A stretch of DNA of 64,000 nucleotides from Erinaceus europaeus (taxonomy: Eukaryota; Chordata; Mammalia; Eulipotyphla; Erinaceidae). This document shows positions 11,061 through 23,530 of the stretch, piece by piece (within the stretch, counting starts at the first letter, position 1; each line of letters starts with the position of its first letter). The stretch covers positions 68,734,857 through 68,798,856 of the forward strand of contig NC_080175.1 of NCBI RefSeq assembly GCF_950295315.1. Direction: 5' to 3'. Under the pieces are notes generated by a model. The model did no database searches and was not told the DNA's origin. It worked only from the letters and a program-made list of their open reading frames with translations. The position numbers were made by a program, and so were the translations under genes.

Positions 11061-12400
11061 AAAAATTAAATGTTGTCTCTAGACCTGTGAACCTAAGTTA
11101 CTAGAAAGTAAAAGAAATGTGAATAACTCTGTTGATGATTACTGCAAATTGAGAGATTGTACTGTTCCAATAAGAATGTCTGACCTCAATGGAATAATGA
11201 AGCAGAACTGAAAGAAGATTCTATTTTCTCTGTTTATTCCGTGTATTGGCCATTGGGTTAATTTCCCACTGTGGAAAATGCATATTGTGGTATCATAAAT
11301 CCTGATTTGCAGAAAAGTTATTTAGAATAATTTACAGTTTCTCTGCTTGGGTCATCAAAAATGGACCTTAAGTCCCAGGGTATAAAAATTATACATTAAA
11401 CTTTAGTGAAATGAGTTGTGAGCATTACTTCTCTCAGACAGTGATATGTGGTATCTTCCAGAAAATGTTCTCTTTCTTCCCGTTCTCTCTCTCCTCTTCC
11501 ACTGATCTGCTCATAAATTTGAATAGTATATAATGAAATGATGTGTTTATTTTTCCCCCCGACGGGCACTAATTTTTAGTCTGCTTTATAGTGTGCATTC
11601 CCTTTCAGTTCACAAAGAAATACTCTTAAGTCAGCTTCTCAGCATCATTCTACTGGTCAGGAGCACAAATTGCCTGCAGGATAATGGCACACAGATCCCC
11701 AAACAAGGTGGCAGGTTGTCTTTCTGAGAAAATTAAGAACATTGATCTCTGCAGTAATTTGGCGGAGTGTTACCCTTTCCTTCTGAAATATCTTCTAGTA
11801 GCATTGAAAGAGTGCTACTGTTAGCCTGGAACTCAGAAAAAAAAAAAATAAATGAAAAAGCCTAAACAATATAGCTCCTATAACTTAGGTTAAATTTCTA
11901 AGGAAGTTTACTATTTTATGCATAATTTTCATTCTCCTCAACTTCTCGTTTTCCTTCTTCCTCCTCCTCCCTCTGAAATTTAGTTTATCTTCCTTGTCAG
12001 TAATCATTAGGTAGGTTCTTGAGGACTTTATAAAATAACTGTTTTTCGTTTACTTGAAAGCAGCTAAATAGCCAAACATCTGATTCAAGGAAGAACTCAG
12101 GACTTTACACACTGGGAAAGTCTCACAGAGTCTGTGGAATTTTACATCATTCTAAAAAATGGAGGCAATACCCTAAGCATTTCCACAAACCAAGCTGCTA
12201 TTTTTAAACTAATTACAAATCCTTTATGTGAGATAACTATACATTCTGCCTGTATACATGTGTATGCATTCAAATACATGACTGTTTGTTAATTATATAA
12301 CATATAAGTACTCTGTTTCTTATCATTTGAAACCTATAGGCATTATTATTTTTATTTGTAAATTGCTTCCAACATCTAGGCTTTCAAATAAACTGATCAA
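11061..12400. other. Unique sequence, nothing recognised
   Basis: AT-rich, CpG-poor sequence without a repeat hallmark or convincing exon. It includes an 11-12 base A run near 11840 only. Conservation data would be needed to tell a regulatory element from neutral DNA. Confidence 0.5.
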
Positions 12401-12600
12401 AGGACTGGCTGGCAGCACACCCAGTTAAATGCACCTGCTTCCATGCAGAATGACCTGACCTGGGTTAAAGAACTCGGTCCCCTTCTGCAGGGCAGGAGGC
12501 ATCATGAGCAGTGAAGCAAGGCTTCAGCTGTATCTCCTTATCTTCCCTCCCCTCCCAATTCCTCTTTGTCATATCAGATCTATAAAAAGAAAGGAAAATA
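12400..12600 (+). mobile_element. tRNA-derived SINE, family B, old copy
   Basis: Recognisable by ggctggcagcacacccagtt, cttctgcagggcaggag, gtgaagcaaggcttcagctg and a CT-rich end. It is well diverged from the young copies. Confidence 0.7.
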
Positions 12601-13500
12601 AGCCTAAGGAAAGAATAAACTAATCAAAAGCAAAAGTCTCATGTGGCATGCAGATTTTTGCTTGCAAGTCTGACTGTGTTTTAGTACAGCCTTTTTGGGG
12701 AGTGGATGCTGTTGGCACATATCTCCTGCGTTTGAATCCCCAGATCTTCACATGAGTGATATATGGTAGGAGTTCAACAACTATTTGTAGCATGCCTTAA
12801 TGAATGATTGATTTTTGTAATGAATAATTATTACTAATAATTTCTCAAGTGTGTGTCTCATCTCTCTCTCTCTTTTTTATTTTACTAAGCATATAACTAT
12901 TAACAGGACTTAGAAAATTGTGTATGTAAACACTTTCATCACTGCATCTGAAACAGTTTCTAAGAGATCCACTGCTAAATGTTAGAAATCAGTTAAGTGG
13001 GTTCATTTATTAGCTAAACAAGCATTGTGATTTAAAGAATTGGCATTCAGTTCAGCTAATGGGTTGAAAGGAAGGAAGCGAGTCATTTTCTTCTCTGGGA
13101 AATTAGTGAAGTTGACATAGTGTTATGATATTTTATGACTGTAGTTCTCTGCCTCAAGTGTCTCATAAATATTGATTACTTGGAAGTAGAGTGAGATAAG
13201 CTGGAGAATTACCTAAGGAGAAGGCCAAGGAAAGAACAAAACCCTCATGAGGCTGGAAGACATTATTCAATTCAGAAGAAAGCTGATGTCTCCCTTTGAC
13301 CAGCAGATCAGTGCAGTGTCCAAGCAGGGACTCTATCCTCTTAAGATTGTAGTGATGCTGGAAATCAAAGCTTGGTTTCCAGGGAAGTACTGGAACAAAA
13401 GTCAAAAATGTATAGTAAGTTTCATAAAAATCCTATCCTTTGTCTTTGGTTAATATGTATGTGGGAGAAAAGTTTGGATCAACTTAACATTGTAGACATT
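12601..13500. other. No gene recognised
   Basis: Mostly unique sequence. The 80-residue minus frame and the overlapping 68-residue plus frame at 13163-13453 lack any motif I know and have no visible exon structure. Confidence 0.45.
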
Positions 13501-13504
13501 TGGA

Positions 13505-13730
13505 ATGGTTCAAGTCCACAGTCGCAACCTTCATGGGAAGTTTTATGAGTGGTGGAGCAGTGCTTCAGGTTTCTCTTCTCTCTCTCTCTTTTTCACTATT
13601 ACTGTTTACCTCTCTGTTTCTCAGCCTCTGGCAAAAAGAAAGAAAAAAGGGGGGGAGGAAGAGGTGTGGGCTGCTGGGAAGGGTGAAGCTGTGTTGGCTT
13701 CAAACCCCAGTGATAACCCCATTGTCAAAA
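13505..13730 (+). mobile_element. SINE fragment, family B-like, 5'-truncated
   Basis: Shows cttcatgggaagttttatgag, gtggagcagtgcttcagg and a CT-rich block, followed by a diverged tail. The tRNA-like head is partial. Confidence 0.65.
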
Positions 13731-14104
13731 AGTTAATAGTTAAGCTATCTAGCTACCTGGGTAATTATAGTTCTGTGTTTTCTACTAAAATGTGCTGTAA
13801 AAATCTGTGAGGTATTTTGGGTGTGTGTGAGTCTGCTTGACATGAACATAGAACTTCTTGAGGTGGTAAACAGAAGGCTAGAGGTATGGAGGTAGAGAGA
13901 ATGTGGTGCATGCAGGCAGGAATGAAATAAAGACGTGTCATAGATGATGGAATTGAGACTGAAGAACTAGAAAAAAGGCCAGGTCAGAGGTCATTCAGTG
14001 TTAAGACAGAACATTCATGGCCTACCCATTATTCAAGTAGAGTGAACATTTATAGCTGTGTTTTGAAGGGTCATGCTAATATCCCTCTATGCAAAAGATA
14101 AATC

Positions 14105-14310
14105 CAGGGCCAGAAAGATAGCTTACTTAGTGTGCTTGCTCTGCTATGGGCATTGTCCAGGTTCAAGCCTGCTCACCCCCCACCCCCACCCCCAACTATA
14201 ATATGCTGTGTTCTCTCTGTCTGTCTTTCTCTGTTTCTGTCTCTTTTTGTCTTTGTCTTTCAGAGAAAGTTGGCATGGAGCAGTGAAATCCCAGTGATGA
14301 CAAAAAAACT
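14105..14310 (+). mobile_element. Old tRNA-derived SINE
   Basis: Contains gggccagaaagatagcttac, a B-box-like ggttcaagcctg, a CT/TG-rich middle and gagcagtgaaatcccagtgatg. The same 3' block (gcagtgaagccctagagatg) is seen at 42570 and 33890, so these belong to one older family. Confidence 0.7.
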
Positions 14311-14319
14311 CCTAAGTAT

Positions 14320-15070
14320 TGGGTATAGATTGATTAAGAGCTGAAGAATGAGGACTCTGAAGGATTAGAGTCCAGATTATTGACTGAGCCAAAGTTGCTT
14401 GGGGAGCAACTGAACTGGTGGTGGTGACATAAAGATTGAGAGAAAGAAAAGGTTGGAGGACTGTGAAGGATTTACGTCTTGATTTGTTGAGATTAAACCA
14501 ACTGTGACATCTAAACAGAATGGACATCAGCATCCAGTTGGATATATTGCTCAGAATTCAGGGAGAGAGCTGTGTTAGAAATATTGGCATGGGCAGCATT
14601 TACACCCAGGTGCCGCCATGGGAAGTTATAGAAGACCCATAATAAAACCCTAAGTAATGATACATGTTAAGGGGTAAATATGGAATGGGAGTCCCCAAGG
14701 TGGCATGAGATCAGATAATAACAGAGGAAAATCAAAAGATAGTTGGAAATATGGAAGCCAGTGAAAAAATAAATTTCAAGGAGTTAGTAATGAACAGTGT
14801 TATGTGTTGGAGAAAAGTCTAGTAAAACAAGGGAAAATATGAATTTCTGGATTTGGAAAAAAGTTATTTTTTCATATTGCATGAGGCATTTCAGAATATA
14901 ATCAGAGTTTAAAACAGTTGAAGAAGTGCAGAGAAATGTATTGAGTATACTTTCAAGAGTGTTTGCTTGTAAAGTAGAAGAGAAGGAGTTGGTGAGAACA
15001 GAATGTGCCTGGGAATGAGTCTGAGTTTGTGATTTATGTGAAAAAACTTATTGAATGGAGCAGTAAAGTA
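14320..15070. other. Unique sequence, nothing recognised
   Basis: GA-rich, AT-biased sequence without repeat hallmarks or a plausible exon. Confidence 0.5.
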
Positions 15071-15074
15071 ATAG

Positions 15075-15260
15075 TGGCACTGAGACATGGCTCACTTGGC
15101 AAACCTCATAGCTGACTACATACACAGCCACCTGCATTCAGGCCCTAGGACGCCATGGGAGCACCAAGGCATGGAAGTAAGCTCCACATATGCTGGAGCA
15201 GTGGTGTGGTGTCTCCTCACTGTCTTTCTCTATGTCTAGAGCAGAAAGAATGAAAAGTTG
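15075..15260 (+). mobile_element. Old tRNA-derived SINE, family B-like
   Basis: Contains gagacatggctcacttggca, attcaggccctaggac and a gctggagcagtggtgtggtgtc block. It is diverged, and the promoter boxes are no longer intact. Confidence 0.6.
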
Positions 15261-15669
15261 ATTGGATTGTTGGTAGGACAATGGCAGGACATAGGCAGGA
15301 CAATGGCACTGCTGAAGCAAAATGTTTAGTAGAGAGGCATTATCTAAAGGCTGAAAAAAAATAAGTAAAAGCTATTATGGAATAAGTTGGAGAAACAATT
15401 TCCTGAGGCGATGGAAAGAATGAGAACAAGACTCATAGTTATCCTTTAAGAAGAGTATGAATGAACAAAATAAAAGAGGAAGAAGTGGGAAGGGAGCATG
15501 GAAGAGGGAGGAGGTGGAACTGACAAGTATTTTACAATCCCAGTTTAAAAGAGCACAAATGAAAATGGAATTGCACTGATTCTCGGACTTGATGGATTGC
15601 CTCCCATAGAGGCTGATAGGGAGGCTTAAACTCTTCAGTGTTGGCCCTTCCTGGTGCTGATTTAATTTT

Positions 15670-15847
15670 TTTTTTGTTGCTGCCCTTGTTGTTTATCATT
15701 AATACTATCATTGCTGTCGTTGTTGGATAGGACAGAGGGAAATGGAGAGAGGAGGGGAAGACAGAAAGGGGAAGAGAAAGACACCTGCAGACCTGCTTCA
15801 CTACCTGTGAAGCGACCCCCCCCCCCCCCCCCCCCCCGCAGGTAGGG
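15670..15847 (-). mobile_element. tRNA-derived SINE, family A, 5'-truncated, with 22-C run
   Basis: Minus-strand family A body (gacacctgcagacctgcttc) with the tRNA-like head missing. Near-identical 14-bp repeats (gctgatttaatttt at 15656-15669, gctgacttaatttt at 15848-15861) flank it. The usual short C run after the gaagcga word has grown to 22 C at 15816-15837. Confidence 0.92.
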
Positions 15848-15869
15848 GCTGACTTAATTTTGTACACAG

Positions 15870-17280
15870 ACTTTCTCTGTGTCCTTAGTTTGCTCGGCAT
15901 GGAGTGGTCCCAATTCTATGCCTCCCATTTTAGCAACCTCAAATATACTACCTATATATGTTAATTAAAATTCTCTTCTTGACTTTTTCTGGCCTAGTGC
16001 CTACTTCAGATCACAAAGTGGGTAGAGTGTGGGGAGAATCATAGCTGACAGCTAAGACTACAGGAAGTGGAGGTGGGAATGAGATGGGAAAGGAACTCTT
16101 AAAAAAAGACTGTCTGTGACAGGAGAAACAAAAAACATTTTGGTATAATTTGAGAGGGTATAAGATTAAGAGAGTAAACATATATAAGCTTTACTTTTAT
16201 TACTTCGGTAGAAAGGACAGAGAAAAAAAAAACATAAAAGTGAGAAGGATTGGAGTCCAGTAAGGAATCTGAAGATGATGGAGATTTGTGTTATTAAAGA
16301 AAACTAGAAGGGGGAAAAAAAAACTAGAAGGAAAGCTGACATAGATATGTAAATTCATGGACAAATTGGAGGGTGCTTATTGCATAATACAACTGATAAG
16401 ACACCTAATAGGTGGTTTGGAGGTTTTTGAATACATTGTAGTGTTGTCACACTTACTTGAATTTTAGGAACTCCTCTATTCTGACCATCCACTATTTCCT
16501 TTTTACATCTGGATGGGATCTACAGTCCTCTGTTCTACTAGCTGAACTCTGGAAGAGGGCTCCTTTTTACAGCTGTACAACGAAATGTGCAAAGCCTGTG
16601 AATCCAAGGACTGAATGCAAACGAGGCATTTTATTATAGATTTGCAGATTGAGAATCAGTTGAAAAGCATTAAAATGATAGAGAAGACAAATGACCAATT
16701 GGTGATTCTATATATATGTACACTCAGATTATAGTAAACTAGTGGAAAACATGAGAAGAGAAATAGGTTGAAGATGTTACTTATAGGGTCTGGATAGACA
16801 CTAAGACAGAGAAATAATAGTTATTTTCTGAATCTCAGCACATAATTACCCAATCAATGGGATTTAGACTGATTAAGTTGGTAGTAGCAAATTTATCAAT
16901 AGGAAATCTCTAGAGAGTTTGGCTAGATTATAGTTCTTGTTTTAAATTATTCTATTTAATTAGTCAATCATTTATCTAGATATCCAGGCTCTTTTAATAA
17001 AATTTACCTCAGTTTAATAACTGTATAGTCTTTGGATCCACCCAGAGCAAACTGTTTTGTTTACTTAAATAGAAAAAAAATAAAACCTATAAGGTACTAA
17101 GTATTTAGTGCTTCATGAGCATGACAAACTCCTATGTGTATATGTACATATGAGCCCTTATATTTAATTATGTGTTAGGTATTCTAAATATTTTGCATAT
17201 ACATTTATTGATTTATCTGGATCTGTCTCTATGTGAATTCATTTAAATATTCACAAACATCCTTAAGAAATATGTTTTTA
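15870..17280. other. Unique AT-rich sequence, nothing recognised
   Basis: No repeat hallmark or coding signature apart from short A runs near 16210 and 16315. The 60-residue plus frame at 16457-16639 has no recognisable motif. Confidence 0.5.
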
Positions 17281-17282
17281 TT

Positions 17283-19077
17283 ATTTATTTATTTAATATA
17301 TTTTTATATTACAGAATTACATGTCGACGGGGGTTGTTGAATCCACACCATTCCAACCACCAGAGTTCAGAATCTTCACTCTCTCCACTGCAACCCACCA
17401 CAGTTCCCCTAAAGTTTTGGACATGGGCCAACCATCTTCTCTATACCTGTCTGTCTGCATTTGTACATAGTTGCCCTTCTTTTTCTGATTCACTCTTCTC
17501 TTTCGCTCTAAGCCACTCATGACATCATAATTACTTCCATATGTCCCTTTCTTTTCCTTCTCTCTCTCTCTGGGTGCTAATGGAGCTGGAGTGCAGAGTC
17601 CTCTTATCTTCATCCTATCACTTCTTCCCCACTGGGAGTATGGACTAAGGTTGTTTATGGGGAGCAGAAGGTAGGAGTTCTGGCTTCTGTAGTTGCTTCT
17701 CCACTGAGCCTGAGTGTTGACAGGTCGATCCATACCTCCAGCCTGTTTCTATCTTTCCCTAGTGGACCAGAGCTCTGGAGAGGTGAGGGTCCAGGACACA
17801 CTGGTGATGTCATCTGCCCAGAGAAGTCAGGGTGGAGTCATGGTAGCATCTGCAGCCTAGTGTCTGGAAGGTGGCGTGACCAAAGTTGAGACAAGTTGAG
17901 ACAAGATGGTTAATGAACAGGAACCAGAAAGTAGGATTAGAGCAGGTGAGTTTAGGGATTTTAGGGTAGAAGAAAGCTAGGAGAACCATTTTAGGAATGT
18001 TCTTAAATGGGAGCATACTACAACAATAGTAGTTTTGCTTGAGTTTGGCAGCTCGTCTGAGGTTGGATGAGAATATTGTCTGAGAGAATGGTGTCAGAGT
18101 GGAGAAAGGGGCTAGAAAGTTGGATTAGGGAAGGGAGTAGCTTCCATTCTTATATAAAAAAGAATGTTTTAGCTAATATTAACTATTTACCTCCGTCCAC
18201 CTGCTCCAGGGCCCATATGTAAATTCATATTTATATTTAGTGTCAGAGCCTGTGTAACCTCTAAGTCCCTATTGGTCTGAGCTTATAGCTCATGGTCACA
18301 TCTGAGGAACATTACAGGCTGTACTCATTTCAGGACCAATTTTTTTTCAAGTGGCAGGGTAGGATACCCCCCAGCCTCCCTTCAGAGACTGGGGTTATCC
18401 CTACCATCGTTGGTTTTATGGTAGAGCCAAGGTCCTGAGCAGGCCTACAAGACACTGTTCCTTATGGAACGTGACCAGTGGTAGTGAAGAGAGGGACCCA
18501 CTAGAGGTCAAGGCCCATCAATGTGTATGGGAATCCAAGGATTCCTTAACTAAGGCCCCAGATGATCAGATGGTGTGATATTGACCATACAGGCCATTAT
18601 TAAGTGGGCCAGTCTCTTGCCTTTATCCAACTTTTGAAGTTCTTTCTCTATCTGATTATCTTAGACTTTTCTCTCAGTTGTTTAAGCATTAAGTATCAGT
18701 TGTTGAGCCCAACCAGAGTTAGGTTTTTGAGATCTGTCTTCTTTGGGCCTTTCTGCTAGGCTATCCTGCTAATTTGGTCTAAATCAAATCAATTACAGAA
18801 TTTATGATGCCTTCCTTAGGCACTTCAACCATTATTAAACACTTTGACTTTGAGTTATATGATTGCCCCTTGTTTATGGATACGTGTACACCTGTATCCA
18901 GTACCCTAAAACCTAGCCTAATCTGGTATCTGTTAGTTAAATGACATGCCTTCTAACTTGGATGTAGGTAGTCCCATGTGTTAGGAAAGATATCACCAGA
19001 TTTGAAGACTTATGAAGTTGACTTCTCAGGCTGGTATCTCTGGTTGCAGTCCACAGTAGGATTTCAATAGCAGCATA
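17283..19077 (-). mobile_element. L1 3' UTR of the 17.3-23.3 kb element
   Basis: A T-rich plus-strand start at 17283-17300 is the A-rich 3' end of a minus-strand L1. The words accattccaaccaccagag, ctggagtgcagagtcctct, gggagtatggacta and aggacacactggtg match other L1 3' UTRs here. The 1.8 kb UTR meets ORF2 at about 19078, where the last ORF2 codons appear deleted. Confidence 0.87.
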
Positions 19078-22000
19078 ATGTGAGGTGGCTATTGTAGATA
19101 CTGCGGCTATGAACATGGGGGTGCATATATCCCTTTGAATTAGTGATATTATCTCTTTTGGATAAATGCCTAGGAGTGGGATTGCTGGGTAATAAGGTAT
19201 TTCCCTTTGTATTTGCTTAAGGATTCTCCATACTGTTCTCCATAATGGTTGTACCATTTTGCATTCCCACCAGCAGTGTATTAGAGTTCCTTTCTCTCCA
19301 CATCCTTTCCAACATTTTTCTTCTCCTGTTTTGTTGGCGAAGGCCATTCTTACATGTGTGAGGTGGTATCTCAGAGTGGTTTTAATTTGCATTTCTCTGG
19401 TGATGAGTGAATTAGAGCATTTCTGCTTTTGTCTGTGGGCCATGAGTATCTTGATTTCTTTGGAGAACTATCTATGCATGTCCTCTGCCCACTTTTTTAT
19501 TGGGTTGTTATTTTTCTTTTTGTTGAGCTGAATGAGTTCTTTATAGGATGTTTGATATCAAGTGCTTATCTGAAGTATGATGTGTGAGTATGTTCTCCCA
19601 TTTTCTGGGTTTCCTGTTTATCTTTATGGAGTTTTCTTTGGATGTATGGAAGCTTTTTAATTTGATATAGTCCCACTTGTTCAATCTTGCTTTTGTTTCC
19701 CTAGCCCATGGGGTGAAGACTCCAAATATGTCTCTAGTGTTAATATCATGAAATGTTCTTTTATGTATTTTATATATCACATATGTTCTTTTATGTATTT
19801 TATACTTTCAGGTCTGATACCAAGATCTTTGATCCATTTGGAGTTAATTTTGGTTTATGGTGCTAATTGGTGGTCTAGTTTCATTTTTTTACATGTGCTG
19901 TCCAATTAATTCTGCCAACACCATTTTTTAAAGACACTTTCTTTTCCCAAATGGGCAGATTTGGCCCCTTTGTCATATATGAGGTGTCTGAACATGTATG
20001 GATTGAGTTCTGGGCTCTATCCTATTCCATTGGTCCATATGACCATTTTTGTTCCAACACCACACTGTTTTGATTACTAGTGCTTTGTAGTATAACCTGA
20101 AGTCGAGTATTGTGATGTATCCATTTTTCTTCTTTTTTCTTAGGAGTGTTTTTGCTATTCAGGGTTTTTTAGAGTTCCACACACATTTTTGAATAATCTG
20201 TTAAATTTCCTTGAAATATATCATTGGGATTTTAATAGGGATTGCATTGAATCTATAGATTGCTTTTGGCAAAATTGCCATTTTAATGATATTTATTCTC
20301 CCAATCCATGAACAGGGGAAGTTCTTCATTTCTTTGTGTCATCCTCTATTTCTTTTAATAGTGTCTTTTCCTTGAAAAGGTCCTTTATATCCTTTGTTAG
20401 ATTTATTCCTAGATATTTAATCTTCTTGGGTTCATTTGTGAATGGTATTGCTTCCTTCAGTTTTGTTTTCTTCTGACCTATCTTTTGCATAAAGGAAAGC
20501 CACAGATTTATGGGTATTGATTTTGTAGCCTGCTACTTTACTGAATTTATTATTTCCAGTAGTTTCTTGGCAGAGTTTCTGGTGTCTTCTAGGTATACCA
20601 ACATATCATCTGTGAATAACGAGAGTTTAACTTCGTCCTTTCCAATTTGGATTCTTTTGATATCTTTCTTGTCTGATCACTATGGCAAGGACTTCTAGGA
20701 CTACGTTGAATAAAAGTGGTGAGAGTGGGCACTCTTATCTAGTTCCTGTTTTTAGGGGAAAACTTTCAATTTTTCCCCACTTACTATGATGTTAGCCATG
20801 GGTCTATCATATATTGTCTTTATTATGTTAAGAAAATTTCCTTCCATTTTCAGTTTCTCAAGGGCCATTATCATAAATGGATGCTGTACCTTGTTGAATG
20901 CTTTTTCTCCTTGGATTGATAGAATCGTGTGATTTTTATCTTTCCTTTTGCTGATATAGTGTATTATATTTATTGACTTACAAATGTTGAACCACCCCTG
21001 TTTGAATACCACTTGAGCTTGGTGGATTATTCTCTAATATGTTGTTGTATTCTATTATCCAAGATTTTGTTGAGGATCTTTGCATCAATACTCATCAGGG
21101 TCTATAGTTTTCCTTCTTGGTGGGGTCCTTTTTTTGGGGATCAGGGTGATGTTAGCCTTATTGAATGTATTTGGGAGTATTTCCTCTTCTCCTATTTTCT
21201 GAAAGAGTTTGAGGAGGATGGGTGTTAGTTCTTATTTGAATGTTTTGTAAAATTTACTAGTATGGCCATCAGGACCTGGGCTTTTGTTCTTGGGTAGGCT
21301 TTTGATTACTGTTTCAATTTCTTTACTAGTGATTGGCCTGTTAAGTTTATCTACTTCCTCTTGTGTCAGTGTTGGTAGTGGGTATGACTCTAAGAATATG
21401 TCCATTTTTTCTAAGTTGTCAAATTTGGTTCCATACAGGTGTCCATAATATTCTTGCATAATCTTTTGAATCTCTACCTCACCTGTTGTAATATCTCCTC
21501 TTCCGTTTTTGAGTGGTTATACCATAGCATTCTCTCCTTTTCTCATGGTGAGTGTAGCTAGTGGCTTATCTATTTTATTTATCCTTTCAAAGAACTAGCT
21601 CTTGGTTTCATTAATCTTCCTAATGGTCTTCTTGTTTTCTATTTCATTGATTTTTGCTCTGATTTTGACAATGTCCTGTCTCCTGCTGACTGTTGGTTCT
21701 TTTTGTTGCTCCACTTTTAGTTGTTTGAGGTGGGTTGTTACATGGTTTACTAGTGATTTCTCCTGCTTATTAATGTGGGCCTGTAATGCTATGAAATTCC
21801 CTCTCAGCACTGCTTTTGCTGCATCCCATAGGGTGTGGTAGCTAGTTTCTTCATTTACATTGGTATCAAGATAATGCTTAATTTCTTTTTTGATCTCTTC
21901 AATGACCCATTTATTATTCAGCAGCATATTGTTTAGTCTCCAGGCTTTGGGGAAATTTCTTTTCCTTTTTTGGTTGATTTCTAGTTTCATGCCTTCGTGG

Positions 22001-22510
22001 TCTGAGAGGATGCATTTATAATTTTAATATTTACATATCTTTTTAGACTGTCTTCGTGGTCCAGCATATGGTCAATCCTTGTAAATGTTCCATATGTACT
22101 TGAGAAGAATATGTATCCGTTACTTTTGGGATGGAAAGTTCTGTATATATCTATTAGGTCCATTTCATTTATGGTTTCATTTAAGTTCATTATTTCTCTA
22201 TTTTTTTTTTTTTTTGTCCAGATGCTCTGTTTTATATATTTGGGTGCTTCTAAGTTGGGGGCATATATATTAATGCTAGTTATATCTTCTTGTTGGATTG
22301 ATCCTTTATCCATTATGTAATGTCCTTCTCTATCTTTGCTTACTTTCTTTGCCTGAAAGTCTGTTTTATCAGAGAATATGATAGCTCAAGACATATAATG
22401 GCTGGGTCCTCTTCTTTAATCCATTTAGCTACTCTGAGTCTTTTGACAGGTGAATTTAGGCCATTCACATTTAAGGTGATTATTGATATATGCGGTTTAT
22501 TTATGTCCAT
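19078..22510 (-). pseudogene. L1 ORF2 (endonuclease/reverse transcriptase), decayed
   Basis: Read on the minus strand, an ATG near 22510 opens ISIITLNVNGLN, the L1 endonuclease start. An internal deletion follows near 22385. DITSINIYAPN (endonuclease) lies at about 22270-22240. [11 protein letters not shown] at about 21290-21260 begins the reverse transcriptase domain. The catalytic F-A-D-D block reads FTDD at 20605-20616. The Cys-rich C-terminal motif [18 protein letters not shown] is at about 19310-19260. Numerous stops and frameshifts show it is dead. In intact L1, ORF2 nicks target DNA and copies the RNA into it. Confidence 0.93.
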
Positions 22511-23265
22511 TCTGATTTTTGTTTTGAGTTTATTTTAAATTGTTGAGCCTTTTCCCATTTGTTTCTATTTAACCTACAGTGTGGATGAGTTTCTGTAGTT
22601 GACTCCTCATTGATTTTTCTTGTCTTTTCTGCAAATCTCTGTTCCCTGTTTTGGTTTGTGGTTACCATGTGTGTAATAACTAGCATTGTATATCTAGAAA
22701 ATTCTTTTTTAAGTTGATCTTGATTAACAAACATTTGGTAGGGCTTCTTTGTTTTTTAATTCCCTCCCCTATTTGCTTGTTGTTCTTTCCTATTCTGTTG
22801 TGTTTTTGTTTTTAGTCTACTGCTGGTCACCTCACTAAGAATGTGTGTTCCTTTGCTTCCTGTTTTCCTTAAGACTCCATTCAGTATTTCTTGTAAGGTG
22901 GGGTTGATTGTGGCAAATTCCTTTAGTTTTTGTATATTTGGGAATACCTTTATTTCTCCCTCATACTTGAAGGATAATTTTTCAGGATATAAAATTCATG
23001 GCTGAAATTCCCTCTCCTTTAATGCCTTGAATATGTCATTCCACTCTCTCCTTGCCTCTAGGGTTTGTGAAGAAAAATCTGATGAGTCTGATATTTCTCC
23101 CTTTGTATGTAACTTCTTTCCTTTCCCTAACAGTCTGCAAAATTTTCTCGTTGTCCTTGAGTTTTAATAAATTTACAGTAATGAGCCTTGGTGTTGGTCA
23201 TTTTGGATTTGTAAACCTGAGTGATCGATCTGCCTCCAAAATAGGTATGTTCTGAAGATTGGCTA
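22511..23265 (-). pseudogene. L1 inter-ORF region and ORF1 C-terminal remnant
   Basis: Minus-strand translation near 23060-22880 gives ILYPEKLSFKYEGEIKVF and FATINPTLQEIL, which match the C-terminal RNA-binding domain of L1 ORF1 protein. A stop lies just before ILYPEK. The homology ends at about 23265, so the element is 5'-truncated within ORF1. Confidence 0.8.
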
Positions 23266-23391
23266 GGTGAGGAAAATTTGGTAGAATAGTTATATTCTTA
23301 AGTATATAGTGTACCTTAGAACATTTTATATAAAGAATTTTCTTTTTCAAGAATGTGTAATATTTGGTAATAATACCAACTAAAGAAATAT

Positions 23392-23530
23392 TCAGGGATA
23401 GAGAGCATAATGGTTATGCAAAGAAACTCTCATGTCTGAGGCTCCAAAGCCCCAGGTTCAATGCCCCACACCACCATAAACCAGAGCTGGTCAGTGCTCT
23501 GGGAAAAAAAAGAAAATAAGAGTTAAAAAC
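23392..23530 (+). mobile_element. tRNA-derived SINE, family C
   Basis: Contains agagcataatggttatgcaa, ccaggttcaatgcccc (B-box-like), ccaccataaaccagagctgg and an A-rich tail. Confidence 0.92.
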
